Source: Paenibacillus glycinis (GTDB taxonomy: Bacteria > Bacillota > Bacilli > Paenibacillales > Paenibacillaceae). From it: a DNA stretch of 64,000 nt. The stretch is taken from assembly GCF_009909185.1 (NCBI RefSeq), contig NZ_JAAAMV010000034.1:1-64000 (forward strand), in the 5' to 3' direction. Positions 1 through 9,237 of this stretch are shown here, one piece after another. The number at the start of each line of letters is the position of its first letter. The first letter of the stretch is position 1. The position numbers and the translations under genes are program-made. The notes beneath the pieces are model-generated. The model was given only the letters and a program-made list of their open reading frames with translations. It made no database searches and was not told where the DNA came from.

Positions 1-2919
1 GGCGAGAAGACGTTCGCGTCCTTCCTGCAGGAAGTGAAGGCATGCACGCTGCTCGCCTTCGAGCATCAAGAGTACCCGTTCGAGGAACTGGTGGGGCAGC
101 TGGAGCTGCCGCGCGATCTGAGCCGGCATCCGCTGTTTGACACGATGTTCATCTTGCAGAATACGGAGCGCGGGGGGCTGGAGCTGCCGGGACTGCGCAT
201 TGCGCCGTATGAGCAGGACCATCACGCTGCGAAGTTCGATCTGACGCTGCAAGCAGCAGAGAGGGAAAATGCAATCGACCTCAGCATGGAGTACAGCACG
301 GCCTTGTTCAAGGCGGAGACGATCCAGCGGATGGCTGCCCATTTCCGGCAATTGTTGGAGGCGGCGGTGAATGATCCGCATAGGGTAATCCGGGAAATGG
401 ATCTGTTGAGCGAAGCGGAACGGCAGCAAATCCTGTTCGACTTCAACGCAACGACGGCAGACTACCCGCAGGACAGTACAATCCACGGGCTGTTCGAAGC
501 GCAGGCGGAACGAACGCCGGACAACATCGCGGTCGTATTCGGCGAGCAGCAACTGACCTACCGAGAATTGAATGAACGAGCCGACCGACTGGCGCGCGTA
601 TTGCACTGTCAAGGTGTAGAGGCAGATCGGGTCGTCGCTATCTTGGTTGAATCCTCGCTCGAGATGGCAGTAGGCTTGCTAGGAATTTTGAAAGCTGGCG
701 GAGCGTATCTGCCAATCAACGCTGATCTTCCAGAAGAGCGAATCCGATACATGCTGGAGGACAGCGAAGCCATTTGGATCGTGACACAGGCGAAGCTTGC
801 CTATAAGGTGAATTACGGATTGCCCGTAACGCATATTGAGGATGCTGTCAAAATGGATGGGAGCGAAATTGAAGCGAATGCAGTCAGCGGGCGGATGAAA
901 GATATTTTGGAAACGTCAGGCACGCTGGCATATGTGATTTACACTTCAGGAACAACGGGCTTGCCGAAAGGAGTACTGGTCGAACATAGGTCGATTGCCA
1001 ACTCCCTTCAATGGCGAAGAGCGTCGTATCGCTTAAACGAACATGATGTCATCCTGCAGCTGCTCTCGTTTGCATTTGACGGATTTTTGGCAAGCTTCTT
1101 TAATCCGTTATTGTCAGGTGCGCGCGTTATTTTGCTTCCAGAATCCGAGACAAAGGATGCGGACGCTATTTGCCAGGCAATTGCCGAGCAGAAAGTAACG
1201 ATGTTGTTCAGCATACCGTCGCTTTACCAGGTGATTATAGAACAGTTGCAAGCAGGAGACGCTTGTTCGCTGCGTCACGTTACACTGGCTGGCGAGGTAA
1301 GTCCGCGGCGACTTGTGGAAGAGAGCTTGGCGAAATATCCGCAGGTAGTTCTCGCTAACGAATACGGACCAACGGAGAATAGCGTCGTCTCGACTGCGGC
1401 ACTACGTCTGAGCAAGGAAGCGGAATTGACCATCGGCAAACCGATCAGCGGGGTACAGGCGTATATCGTAGATGAGTATTGCCGTCCAGTGCCGATTGGC
1501 GTAGCCGGAGAACTCTTAGTCGGCGGTATTGGTTTGGCCCGGGGATACCTGAACCGGCCAGAACTTACAGCGGAGAAGTTCATACCGAATCCGTTTATCC
1601 CAGGCAAACGAGTGTATCGAACAGGAGACCTGGCACGTTGGCTTCCGGACGGGAATATTGAATACTTGGGCCGAATCGATTATCAGGTGAAGGTTCGGGG
1701 ATACCGAGTTGAGTTGGGAGAGATCGAAGCACGGCTGCTGCAGGTGGAATCCGTGAAGGAAGCCGCTGTCATCGCTATCGAAAATGAGCTAGGACTAAAC
1801 CAGCTATGCGCCTATTTGGTTGTGGAAGAGGATTTTAAAATAAACCAGTTTCGAGCTGAACTGGCGCAAAAGCTGCCAGGCTATATGATACCGGCGCATT
1901 TCGTGCAACTGGTGGAGTTACCGCTGACGCCAAATGGCAAGCTGGATCGCAAAGCGCTGCCGGCTCCGGGAGGCGACGTATCAACCGGGATCTTGTACGC
2001 GGCACCGCGCAACGAGACAGAACAAGTGTTGACGGAGATATGGAAAGATATTCTCGGCGTGGTCCAAGTAGGCATACATGATAACTTCTTCGAGCTCGGG
2101 GGGGACTCTCTACTGATAATGAGAATGGTTCGACAAATTCATCTTAGAATGAACCATGATGTCACTTTAAGCACCGTATTCGCTCATTTGACCATTGCAC
2201 AGCTAGCCAAACAACTGATGTTCTCTTTTCGCCTCAAAAGAAGGATCGAATGGAATTCACAACATCACAATAAGTTGTTTTGTCTTCCGCCTATAATTGG
2301 TTATGGGGTGGGATACGCCGAGATGGCAAAGGTGCTCAAGGACGTAACGGGAGTCATTGCCTTCGAATTTATTGAGGAAGAGGACCGGATGGAACAATAT
2401 ATTTCCATGATCGCGCGTATACAACCGGAAGGACCTGTTTGTATTGCCGGATACTCGGCTGGCGGCAACCTTGCCTTTGAACTGGTCAAAGCGCTGGAAA
2501 GTCATGGTCGCGAGGTATCCGGACTAATCTTGATTGATTCGAAACTAAAGGATTTCCATCAGTCGGATGAATCTGTTTGGTCAAAAGCGGAATGGGACGA
2601 CTATTTCAGTGTCCATGCATACATGGCATCCTATCGCGAACAAATTGAGCATAAACACAAACAATACAAAACCTATGTCGATAATTTGATTAACGAAGGC
2701 CGGATTCGCGCAGATATTCATTCAATTCAAAGCGATAAAATACCACTAGCGCCGGTACAGGTGCAGGAGGATAAAAGCAATGCATGGGGAAGCATGACAA
2801 CCGGGATTTACCGAACATATGCCGGCACCGGCCAGCATCATAACATGCTGACAGAAGCCTATATAGAGCACAATGGCGGGTTAATCAAACAGATTCTCTG
2901 CAGTCTAGGATTAAATTAA
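1..2919 (+). CDS. Nonribosomal peptide synthetase, terminal module (5'-truncated by window)
   Basis: The frame is open from the first base, so the gene starts upstream. Domains in order: end of a condensation domain; adenylation domain with core motifs IYTSGTTGLPKG, NEYGPTE, YRTGDLARW and NGKLDRKAL; carrier domain with FFELGGDSLL (phosphopantetheine Ser, about residue 690 counted from base 34); C-terminal thioesterase with nucleophile motif GYSAGG (about residue 806). The thioesterase shows this is the last module, releasing the finished peptide. Aligning by eye to the GrsA pocket gives the 10-letter code DGAFTAEVVK, which resembles published Leu-type (DGAYTGEVVK) and Tyr-type (DGTITAEVAK) codes, so a bulky hydrophobic or aromatic residue is the best guess. 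No tailoring genes follow. A strong terminator lies 57 bp after the stop. Family assignment is secure; the substrate is inference. Confidence 0.95.
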   Translation, partial: GEKTFASFLQEVKACTLLAFEHQEYPFEELVGQLELPRDLSRHPLFDTMFILQNTERGGLELPGLRIAPYEQDHHAAKFDLTLQAAERENAIDLSMEYSTALFKAETIQRMAAHFRQLLEAAVNDPHRVIREMDLLSEAERQQILFDFNATTADYPQDSTIHGLFEAQAERTPDNIAVVFGEQQLTYRELNERADRLARVLHCQGVEADRVVAILVESSLEMAVGLLGILKAGGAYLPINADLPEERIRYMLEDSEAIWIVTQAKLAYKVNYGLPVTHIEDAVKMDGSEIEANAVSGRMKDILETSGTLAYVIYTSGTTGLPKGVLVEHRSIANSLQWRRASYRLNEHDVILQLLSFAFDGFLASFFNPLLSGARVILLPESETKDADAICQAIAEQKVTMLFSIPSLYQVIIEQLQAGDACSLRHVTLAGEVSPRRLVEESLAKYPQVVLANEYGPTENSVVSTAALRLSKEAELTIGKPISGVQAYIVDEYCRPVPIGVAGELLVGGIGLARGYLNRPELTAEKFIPNPFIPGKRVYRTGDLARWLPDGNIEYLGRIDYQVKVRGYRVELGEIEARLLQVESVKEAAVIAIENELGLNQLCAYLVVEEDFKINQFRAELAQKLPGYMIPAHFVQLVELPLTPNGKLDRKALPAPGGDVSTGILYAAPRNETEQVLTEIWKDILGVVQVGIHDNFFELGGDSLLIMRMVRQIHLRMNHDVTLSTVFAHLTIAQLAKQLMFSFRLKRRIEWNSQHHNKLFCLPPIIGYGVGYAEMAKVLKDVTGVIAFEFIEEEDRMEQYISMIARIQPEGPVCIAGYSAGGNLAFELVKALESHGREVSGLILIDSKLKDFHQSDESVWSKAEWDDYFSVHAYMASYREQIEHKHKQYKTYVDNLINEGRIRADIHSIQSDKIPLAPVQVQEDKSNAWGSMTTGIYRTYAGTGQHHNMLTEAYIEHNGGLIKQILCSLGLN

Positions 2920-2975
2920 TTTACTCGTTAGAAAAGTGCTTTGACATTAGCGTCGAATATAATAAATCTCAAGTT

Positions 2976-3020
2976 GCCTCGCTATCCTGTTATGGGAATA
3001 GCGAGGCGTTTTCATTTTTG
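2976..3020 (+). terminator. Intrinsic terminator of the NRPS operon
   Basis: A perfect 10-bp stem (GCCTCGCTAT / ATAGCGAGGC) with a 12-nt loop is followed by GTTTTCATTTTT. It closes the NRPS transcript before the convergent metallo-beta-lactamase-fold gene. Confidence 0.85.
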
Positions 3021-3080
3021 CAGGATATAAGCCCTATTTAATTTTCAAGCTGTCTATTACGCAGGTTTTTCTCTTCACCT

Positions 3081-3806
3081 CTATATCCCGTCCGTCAGCG
3101 CGGCAATCCGTTCGTTCACATAGCCTTGTAATTGCCCGCCATGAAAGCAGATGACCGTTTCAATATCGTACGCCTTGAACTTTTTTAGCGATTGAAGAGC
3201 GGTTGTCATATCAGGAGTCAAGGCTTCTCTTGGGCCGAATAGTTTCCCGTTCTCGATCACCATAGCATCGCCGGCAATCAGAGTCTTGCTTGACACATGG
3301 TAGAGGCAAACATGCCCCGGCGTATGGCCAGGCGTATGGATAACCTTGATTCCGCCTGCGAATGGCAGTGTCTCTCCGTCAGCCATTGTACGAGTAACAT
3401 TTTCTTTCGTAGGCTTAACGAAAGCCGCTTCGAATTCGATGCGTGTTTTTTCAGGAAGTGCGCCTAGGAGCCCTGCCAGTCTCGCCAGCGGTACCTTAAC
3501 CATCGGCTGCTTCCCATCAATAACGGCCTTATCCGCTTCATGGGCATAAATATTAAGCTGTGGATGGTTCGCTTTAAAGGTCGGTAAGCTTCCGATGTGA
3601 TCGATATCATTATGGGTTAAAAGGATTGCGCTTAAGTGAAGTTGACCAATGTCTGCATGCTTGACAAGCTCCAGTATAGCCGGGGCGGAACCAGGCATAC
3701 CTGTATCAACCAGCACCCACTGCTCATGATCGAATAAAACGGTAGGACAGAACGTCATAGATCCCCAATGTAGCTCCAACATTTCTATCCCTGCTGCAAT
3801 TCGCAT
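3081..3806 (-). CDS. MBL-fold metallo-hydrolase
   Basis: A 241-aa cytoplasmic protein with no signal peptide. It carries the metallo-beta-lactamase-fold metal signature as THNDIDHIG (HxxxDH type), a second metal ligand block HTPGHTPGH and a later GDAMV Asp. These point to a dinuclear metal hydrolase of the glyoxalase-II-like or lactonase branch rather than a true beta-lactamase. The ATG is preceded by AAAAGGAGG. It lies 59 bp downstream of the MFS exporter on the same strand, so the two are probably co-transcribed under the TetR regulator at 5606. The substrate cannot be read from sequence. The genomic context (exporter plus hydrolase plus TetR) suggests detoxification of a small molecule, which is inference. 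Confidence 0.88.
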   Translation of the reverse strand: MRIAAGIEMLELHWGSMTFCPTVLFDHEQWVLVDTGMPGSAPAILELVKHADIGQLHLSAILLTHNDIDHIGSLPTFKANHPQLNIYAHEADKAVIDGKQPMVKVPLARLAGLLGALPEKTRIEFEAAFVKPTKENVTRTMADGETLPFAGGIKVIHTPGHTPGHVCLYHVSSKTLIAGDAMVIENGKLFGPREALTPDMTTALQSLKKFKAYDIETVICFHGGQLQGYVNERIAALTDGI

Positions 3807-3865
3807 AACACTGCCTCCTTTTCAAACGTGCTATTCTCCAACGCCGACTTTTGCGCGTGCCTAAA

Positions 3866-5353
3866 TTAATGGCCTGGCATCATTGGCATTTCTGCTTTTT
3901 CTGCGTCTGCTCCTAATGCGCGTTTTGGCTTTGACAACAGGAAACCGATCAACGTACCAACCACGCTAACAATTGTAAGGACTAGGAAGGTATGCCCGTA
4001 AGAGGATGCCGCCACATGAGAAGCGATTGCCGGCGTAATATCAGCCGGATTCGCAATCCCTTCCTTTAGCATATAGTGCTCGGTTTGTCTTGCCAGAATC
4101 GTTGCCGCGCCTGCTACCGCAAAGGAGGACATGACTTGTTGGGCTGCATTGGTCAGCGATGTTACACGGCTTACGAGTTCAGGAGGAGCGGATTGAATAA
4201 CATGCGTATTCAGCGGCATAAACGAAAGTCCCATGCCCGCTCCAATCAAAATAAGAGGCAGCATATACGAGCCTACCGTTGCATCGGACGAAATATTGGA
4301 TAGCAGGAAGGCACCTACCGATAAGAGGGCAAGACCAATCATCACAAGCGGGCGGGCACCGATTTTATCAAACAGTTTGCCGCCAATTGGCATCAAGACC
4401 GCTGTTGCCAATGCCTGCGGAAGTAGGATCAACCCCGTATCAAACGCAGAGTAACCTTTGGCTGTCTGCAGGAAGAGAGGGAACAGGAATAAAGTACCGA
4501 AAAGCGCAATCTGGGATACCCATTGGACGAGAATCCCTTTGGAGAAATCAGCCGATTTGAAGACTCGAAGCTCAAGTAGCGGCTGCTTGCGGTTCAATTC
4601 CACGATAACAAAGAAAATGAGTGCAGTGCCGCCGATGATTAGACCGATCAGTGTTTTTGCAGAGCCCCAGTCCGTCCCGCCTTCGCTGACGCCGTAAGCA
4701 AGGCCGGCAAAAGCCAGCGGAGCAAGAAGCATGCCAAGCACGTCAAGCTGTGGAACCGATTGACGAGGTAAAGCAGGCAGGGTACGCAAGCCAAGCATAA
4801 TCGCCACCGCGCCAACGGGGATGTTAACGATGAAAATCCAGTGCCAAGTTGCATAGTCGACCAGCCAACCGGAAAGTACCGGACCAAGAGCAGGTGCGAG
4901 AAGCATCGGAATGCCGATCATCCCCATTACCGCGCCTTGTTTGCCGGGGGGGCTCAGACGGTATGTAAAGGCTATTGCAATCGGGGCAACCATACCTCCG
5001 CCTAGACCTTGAATAATACGGTACAGAATTAGTTGATCCGCGGTTGTTGCAAATGCACAAAGCGCAGATCCCAAGGTAAAGAGAACGATTGAAGTTATGT
5101 AGATATGCTTTGATCCAAAACGATCAGACAACCATCCGGCAAGCGGAATAACGGCCGCCTGCGCAAGCGCATAACCGGTAACGGTCCATTGGATGTGCGA
5201 TAAGGTGGCTCCACCGAAATCCTCGCGCAGTTTGGGTAGCGCTACGGTCATCGCCGTACTGTCGAGGATAACCATGAACATCCCCACGATGATGGCCAAG
5301 AGCGGCACTAGAATGGTCTTGATAGACGTGGCGCTTTTTGTTTCATCCGTCAT
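3866..5353 (-). CDS. MFS multidrug exporter, DHA2/EmrB-QacA type (14 TM)
   Basis: About 495 aa, almost entirely hydrophobic, with 14 predicted membrane segments typical of the DHA2 drug:H+ antiporters. Visible signatures are the N-terminal DSTAMTVALP segment of helix 1 (motif D1), motif A GWLSDRFGSKHIY after helix 2, and GLGGGMVAPIA. The frame can be extended to 5371, but AGGAGGAG lies inside that extension, so the ATG at 5353 (MTDETKSAT) is the likely start. The gene diverges from the TetR regulator across two identical palindromic operators, the classic arrangement for a drug-induced efflux pump. It is followed 59 bp later by an MBL-fold hydrolase. Family assignment is firm; the exported compound is unknown. 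Confidence 0.93.
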   Translation of the reverse strand: MTDETKSATSIKTILVPLLAIIVGMFMVILDSTAMTVALPKLREDFGGATLSHIQWTVTGYALAQAAVIPLAGWLSDRFGSKHIYITSIVLFTLGSALCAFATTADQLILYRIIQGLGGGMVAPIAIAFTYRLSPPGKQGAVMGMIGIPMLLAPALGPVLSGWLVDYATWHWIFIVNIPVGAVAIMLGLRTLPALPRQSVPQLDVLGMLLAPLAFAGLAYGVSEGGTDWGSAKTLIGLIIGGTALIFFVIVELNRKQPLLELRVFKSADFSKGILVQWVSQIALFGTLFLFPLFLQTAKGYSAFDTGLILLPQALATAVLMPIGGKLFDKIGARPLVMIGLALLSVGAFLLSNISSDATVGSYMLPLILIGAGMGLSFMPLNTHVIQSAPPELVSRVTSLTNAAQQVMSSFAVAGAATILARQTEHYMLKEGIANPADITPAIASHVAASSYGHTFLVLTIVSVVGTLIGFLLSKPKRALGADAEKAEMPMMPGH

Positions 5354-5506
5354 TTCTAATCTCCTCCTCATACAAAATATTTCTTACCTGTCTGGTCATT
5401 GTGAACATTCTTGTTGCGATAGCGGATTCACCACTGGATAAGGATTCAGAATGACGTCTTGACCTGTGAATCATCCGGCAGTACACTACAAATGGCATAA
5501 ATGCAT

Positions 5507-5548
5507 CGGACAATTGTCCGCAACCGTATGATATCGGACAATTGTCCG
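5507..5548. promoter_or_regulatory. Tandem TetR operators in the exporter/regulator intergenic region
   Basis: CGGACAATTGTCCG, a perfect 14-bp palindrome, occurs at 5507-5520 and again at 5535-5548, centres 28 bp apart. Both copies share flanking bases (ATCGGACAATTGTCCGCA). They lie between the divergent MFS gene (start 5353, minus) and TetR gene (start 5606, plus). TTGTCC at 5515 and GACAAT at 5538 are spaced by 17 bp, so the operators may overlap -35/-10 elements on either strand. Binding is inferred from symmetry and position. Confidence 0.8.
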
Positions 5549-5605
5549 CATGTCAATATTAGCCAAGCTGTTTTGTTTTTGTGGAAGAAATGGAGGGGGC
5601 GCGGA

Positions 5606-6205
5606 TTGGTCGATAAAAAAAAACACTCGCAAGAGATAAGCAAACTTATTTTGCAAGCCGCGCGGTCTCTATTCGCCGAACATGGCGTCGAAGAAGTCAG
5701 CATGCATCAAATTGCCAAATCGATTCAAATCGGACAAGGTACCTTGTACCGCCGTTATGCAAATAAAGCGGACTTATGCTTGGATTTGATGATTGAGACA
5801 TTCGACGGCTTGGTGGAGGAGATCAATCGGTTGCTCGAATCAATGAAGGAGCTTCCCGTAAAAGACAGACTCGTTGCCGTTGTACGGCACGTGCTTGCTT
5901 TCTACCACGAGCAATTAATCTGGCTGAACGTAATCAAGAACAGTAAGCCCAGCAAGCAGGACGATATGTACTTTTTCGATAATCCGTGCTATGGCAAACT
6001 AAATAAGATTTATTGTTCGCTGCTGGAGGAAGCGCAACGCAAGAAGGAGCTTATTCCGTTGACGCCTGCTTTCACCGCGCATCTGCTTCTCAGCGCAATA
6101 CTTCCTGAATCCCTCATATACAATTCCAAGGTGCTGGGCTATTCGATCGACCAGATTGCCGATCAATATTGCGGCACCTTCATAGACCCGCTTTTCAAGC
6201 CATAA
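5606..6205 (+). CDS. TetR/AcrR family transcriptional repressor
   Basis: About 199 aa. The N-terminal HTH of the TetR family is clear: SKLILQAARSLFAEHGVEEV followed by SMHQIAKSIQIGQGTLYRRY and FANKADL-like KADLCLDLM. The remaining helices form the ligand and dimer domain. The open frame reaches 5501, but that extension runs through the operators. The TTG at 5606 (LVDKKKHS) has GGAGGGGG seven bases upstream and is the better start. It is divergent from the MFS/MBL operon and probably represses both itself and the exporter through the two palindromes. The ligand is unknown. Confidence 0.9.
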   Translation: MVDKKKHSQEISKLILQAARSLFAEHGVEEVSMHQIAKSIQIGQGTLYRRYANKADLCLDLMIETFDGLVEEINRLLESMKELPVKDRLVAVVRHVLAFYHEQLIWLNVIKNSKPSKQDDMYFFDNPCYGKLNKIYCSLLEEAQRKKELIPLTPAFTAHLLLSAILPESLIYNSKVLGYSIDQIADQYCGTFIDPLFKP

Positions 6206-6206
6206 A

Positions 6207-6240
6207 ACCCCGACAGTCCAGTAGGCTGGCGAGGTTTTCG
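6207..6240 (+). terminator. Weak intrinsic terminator after tetR
   Basis: An 11-bp imperfect stem (CCCCGACAGTCC / GGCTGGCGAGG, two mismatches) is followed by TTTTCG, directly after the stop codon of the TetR gene. Confidence 0.45.
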
Positions 6241-7129
6241 TTACGTACGGGATTCGTGTAGCTGCCCTTCAATATGGAAAATGCATCAGAGCCGACCATG
6301 AAAAATGGCGGCTTTTTGTTTTTTGGAACTACAGCTTTAGAAGGGCGAAAGTGATCATTCCATGGCTTCTTCAAATTGCTATAACACATAAAGTGAATTT
6401 GATTCAGGCGTGGCTGTTTGTTAACAGTCAGAGGTTAGGGATGGTGCAAAATGAACAGAACATTGCGTTTATCCCAAATAGTTGACTAAGCAACCGTAGT
6501 TGTGTGACAAAAGTTACGGTTAAAACTTATCTTTTCTGATAGGATCGTAACTGAAAGTTCATCAAACAACAGAGCATACTTTTAAGAAACAAGAGATTAG
6601 GCGCATGAAAATCGCCATCGTCACTGTATACGCCAACCGTATTATAATCATTTATCTATGACTATCCGCGGACCGATAATGAATTAATTCTTATATCAAT
6701 TGCTTACGCATGACAGCTTAGTTGTGAACTGGGGATGCCGCACATGCTGAAAAGTAGGGTTTTCACCCTGCTCAATCCAGCCGTTTGGACCAGTTCCGCT
6801 TAATTACCGGTAATGGCAATCACATGAAAACCAACTATGCACAACCTAGTTAGACCAAGATTGTATTTTCAACGCGTTGCAGTTTTATTTCATGATTAAT
6901 TTATGCAGGATGGAAGATTTAAAAACGTATCCACGTTGTGCATATATGAATGGCGGCACTTCATATAAAGGGATTTATAGTCCGCATTTCTTAAAACAAA
7001 ATCTTGGTTATCATTAATGAGTACTTAGTGGACAAGTCAAATCTCTTGTGTACTACCCGCCAATTGAGAATTACAAATACATTGCTACATATGTGGTTGA
7101 TGGAAATCAAGATTGGAGGGAATTAGGTT
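6241..7129. other. Long non-coding or decayed interval upstream of the LysR gene
   Basis: About 890 bp without a convincing gene. Short reading frames (for example 18 codons from an ATG at 6605, and a fragment around 6910-7100) lack ribosome binding sites and are broken by stops, so they look like gene remnants that I cannot identify. The one clear signal is a Crp/Fnr-type promoter at 6503-6545, listed separately. Confidence 0.5.
6503..6545 (+). promoter_or_regulatory. Candidate Crp/Fnr-dependent promoter with no gene directly behind it
   Basis: TGTGA-CAAAAG-TTACG at 6503-6518 resembles the box in front of the Crp/Fnr gene at 8410. An extended -10 (TGA-TAGGAT, -10 at 6540-6545) predicts a start near 6552, placing the box centre at -41.5, the class II activator position. 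The next intact gene (LysR, 7130) is almost 580 nt downstream. Confidence 0.45.
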
Positions 7130-8011
7130 ATGGTCGATTTTGAATGGTATAGAAGCTTTATTGCTATTTTTAAACATAATTCGGTTTCGGTGGCTGCTAA
7201 GACTCGGATGATGACGCAGCCGACGATGAGCCAACACCTCGCCTCTCTTGAGGCGGAAATTGGTGAGTTATTATTCACTCGTACAACGCGAAAGCTGTCT
7301 CCTACCGAACGCGGCAAGCAGCTTTTTTCTTTTTTATTGCCACATATTGAATCACTAGAAGAAAAGACGATGGAATTAAAATTGCGTTTTTCTCCTAAAA
7401 TGAAGACGATTAAAATCGGAACAACACCAGAGTTATTCAATGATAATATTATGGCTCGCATGTCTCGAATGGATTTGAAGACAATCAATTACTTTGACGA
7501 TGCTGATCAATTACCGGAACTTCTGAGCGAAGATCGTGTAGATATTATTATAACGACCAAAAAGTTTCTGACGCCTGGTATTGAATATGTCCGGCTTAGG
7601 GAGGCGCATTTTGTTATTGTTGTTCCGATCGACTTAGATGTCCCGGAATTTGCGAATTTAAAAGAGAAAGAACAATGGCTTTTGAAGCAACAATGGATTA
7701 GCTATGGTCTTGAACTTCCTATAATTCGATGGTATTGGAAGGAATTCTTTAAGACAAGCCCGCAGATTACACCAATCCATGTCATACCTAATATGCATTT
7801 AATCTTAGGAGCGGTAGGAGAAGGTTTAGGTGTAAGTCTTCTTCCGACTTATATGTTAAAGGAGGATGAAACGACTGAACCAAAATGGAGAACTTTGTTT
7901 GAACATTTGAACATTCGTAGCGATGTACTAATTGGCTTTCAATCCAAACACAAGCACGTATCTGTCATTAATGAATTTATCAAGAACATATGCGAACCCA
8001 ATTTGATGTGA
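7130..8011 (+). CDS. LysR family transcriptional regulator
   Basis: 293 aa, normal length for the family. The N-terminal winged HTH is typical: WYRSFIAIFKHNSVSVAAK, then QPTMSQHLASLEAEIGELLFTR and LSPTERGKQLF. A LysR-type substrate-binding domain follows (about residues 88-290), with IKIGTTPELF at its first strand and GEGLGVSLLP near its end. ATG 7130 has TTGGAGGG 13 bases upstream. No obvious divergent target gene is present, because the upstream interval is non-coding, so its regulon cannot be inferred from neighbours. The effector is unknown. Confidence 0.92.
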   Translation: MVDFEWYRSFIAIFKHNSVSVAAKTRMMTQPTMSQHLASLEAEIGELLFTRTTRKLSPTERGKQLFSFLLPHIESLEEKTMELKLRFSPKMKTIKIGTTPELFNDNIMARMSRMDLKTINYFDDADQLPELLSEDRVDIIITTKKFLTPGIEYVRLREAHFVIVVPIDLDVPEFANLKEKEQWLLKQQWISYGLELPIIRWYWKEFFKTSPQITPIHVIPNMHLILGAVGEGLGVSLLPTYMLKEDETTEPKWRTLFEHLNIRSDVLIGFQSKHKHVSVINEFIKNICEPNLM

Positions 8012-8335
8012 AATAGGTAGTTAATAACAATAATCTATCCTGATTCATCCTTTTATGCAGAAGACGTCTAACAACTCAGGCCCATTAAGTACCTGCGGTG
8101 TTCATCCTTCAATTATAATTTTTATAGATCATCTTTTTAAAAAGAAATACGATGCTAAATCTAAAAGGTCCTTGTTGCTTGATGAAGCAATGGGGGCCTA
8201 TTTATGTAGCGAAAAACTCAGCCATGCAGCCATAATGTAATGGTCATTCCATAAGGATTATTAATAAGGAAATTGTTTAGGAATTGTATGATTCGTAAAT
8301 GACTATTATCAGTAATGAGTTTTAGTTGATGCCTG

Positions 8336-8379
8336 TGTGACTTTTGTCACTGAAATCGAATTAACTTTTATGTTAGCAT
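8336..8379 (+). promoter_or_regulatory. Autoregulatory Crp/Fnr promoter (TGTGA-N6-TCACT)
   Basis: TGTGA-CTTTTG-TCACT at 8336-8351, with core GTGAC-TTTT-GTCAC, matches the classical CRP/Fnr half-site. An extended -10 (TGT-TAGCAT, -10 at 8374-8379) predicts a start near 8386, so the box centre is at about -42.5. The gene behind it encodes a Crp/Fnr protein that keeps the R-E-x3-R recognition helix expected for TGTGA, so autoregulation is likely. The rest of 8012-8409 holds only a 61-codon frame (8055-8240) without a ribosome binding site. Confidence 0.7.
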
Positions 8380-8409
8380 TTAACGAAATAAATTAAGGAG
8401 TTGAAAAAT

Positions 8410-9084
8410 TTGATCCAGTCTGAGGATGTAAAGCAAATTCTTTCATTTTTCCCCTCCATGGCAGACATCAAAAAAGAGGATTGGAACCAGAGTGGTATCA
8501 ATCTCATACAAATGGAGCCCAATTATATAATTAAAGAGGGCCAATTATTAGAATATGTCATTATGATTCTGGATGGTACCGTTAGAATGTACAAAACAAG
8601 TAGCAATGGAAGGGAAATCACATTGTACCGAGTTTATAGCGGAGAATGTTGTCCGTTAATGACTTCAAGCATTTTGAGTATGTCTGAGTTTGAAGCATCG
8701 GCGTGTGTAGAGACGACTGGTCTTGCCTTAATGATACCTGCGGATATTTTCAGAGACTGGGTGGATCGTTATTCGAAATTTAGACAATTTATCTTTAAAT
8801 CATTAGCCAAACGGATTATAACCTTGGCTACTTTATTAGATAGTGTTTATTTCAAAACCATTCGCGGAAGAGTAGCGGAGTTTCTTATTCAATTGTCTGA
8901 CAAAACCGGTAAAGCGGATACTTTGCACATTACGCATGATAGCCTATCGGTAGAACTGGGTACTGCACGAGAAGTGATCAGCAGAACGTTGAAGTATCTT
9001 GAGAATGAGGATGTTATTAAACTATCTCGGGGAAAAATAACAATAATAAGCCGAGGGGCGCTCGAGGATTGTGCTGATTGGTAG
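8410..9084 (+). CDS. Crp/Fnr family transcriptional regulator (TGTGA type)
   Basis: About 224 aa: an N-terminal cyclic-nucleotide-binding-like beta barrel (about residues 15-120, with GTVRMYKTSSNGREITL) and a C-terminal Crp-type winged HTH (ITHDSLSVELGTAREVISRTL). The recognition helix R-E-V-I-S-R keeps the Arg, Glu and Arg that read TGTGA in E. coli CRP. TTG 8401 abuts the AAGGAG, so TTG 8410 (nine bases from it) is chosen. Two Cys (Cys-Cys in GECCPLM) lie in the barrel, but there is no N-terminal Fe-S Cys cluster. It differs from the two Crp/Fnr paralogues at 22960 and 25317, which lack the second recognition Arg. The effector is unknown. Confidence 0.9.
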   Translation: MIQSEDVKQILSFFPSMADIKKEDWNQSGINLIQMEPNYIIKEGQLLEYVIMILDGTVRMYKTSSNGREITLYRVYSGECCPLMTSSILSMSEFEASACVETTGLALMIPADIFRDWVDRYSKFRQFIFKSLAKRIITLATLLDSVYFKTIRGRVAEFLIQLSDKTGKADTLHITHDSLSVELGTAREVISRTLKYLENEDVIKLSRGKITIISRGALEDCADW

Positions 9085-9237
9085 AGCGCGTTCAGACAGG
9101 ATTCTTCGTTCAAATCTTGGGTCTATCGGATTGCCTCCAACCTGTGCTTGGACAAACTGAGACAATCTAAACGCCACGCGCTTCCCGTTGACCTGTTCGA
9201 CCCGGCCGTCGCCATCGTTGATGAGCGGGACAATCTT
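9085..9237 (+). pseudogene. ECF sigma factor fragment
   Basis: In the frame of base 9100 the sequence reads DSSFKSWVYRIASNLCLDKL then RQSKRHALPVDLF and VDERDN. This is recognisable region 2 of an ECF-type RNA polymerase sigma factor. The fragment has no start codon or ribosome binding site and begins immediately after the Crp/Fnr stop. It is cut off at about 9237 where an IS256-family sequence begins on the opposite strand. It is clearly a relic of insertion or deletion. Confidence 0.75.

Noticed and set aside
8055-8240. 61-codon frame between LysR and Crp/Fnr genes
   Set aside because: No ribosome binding site, odd composition and no family; treated as chance.
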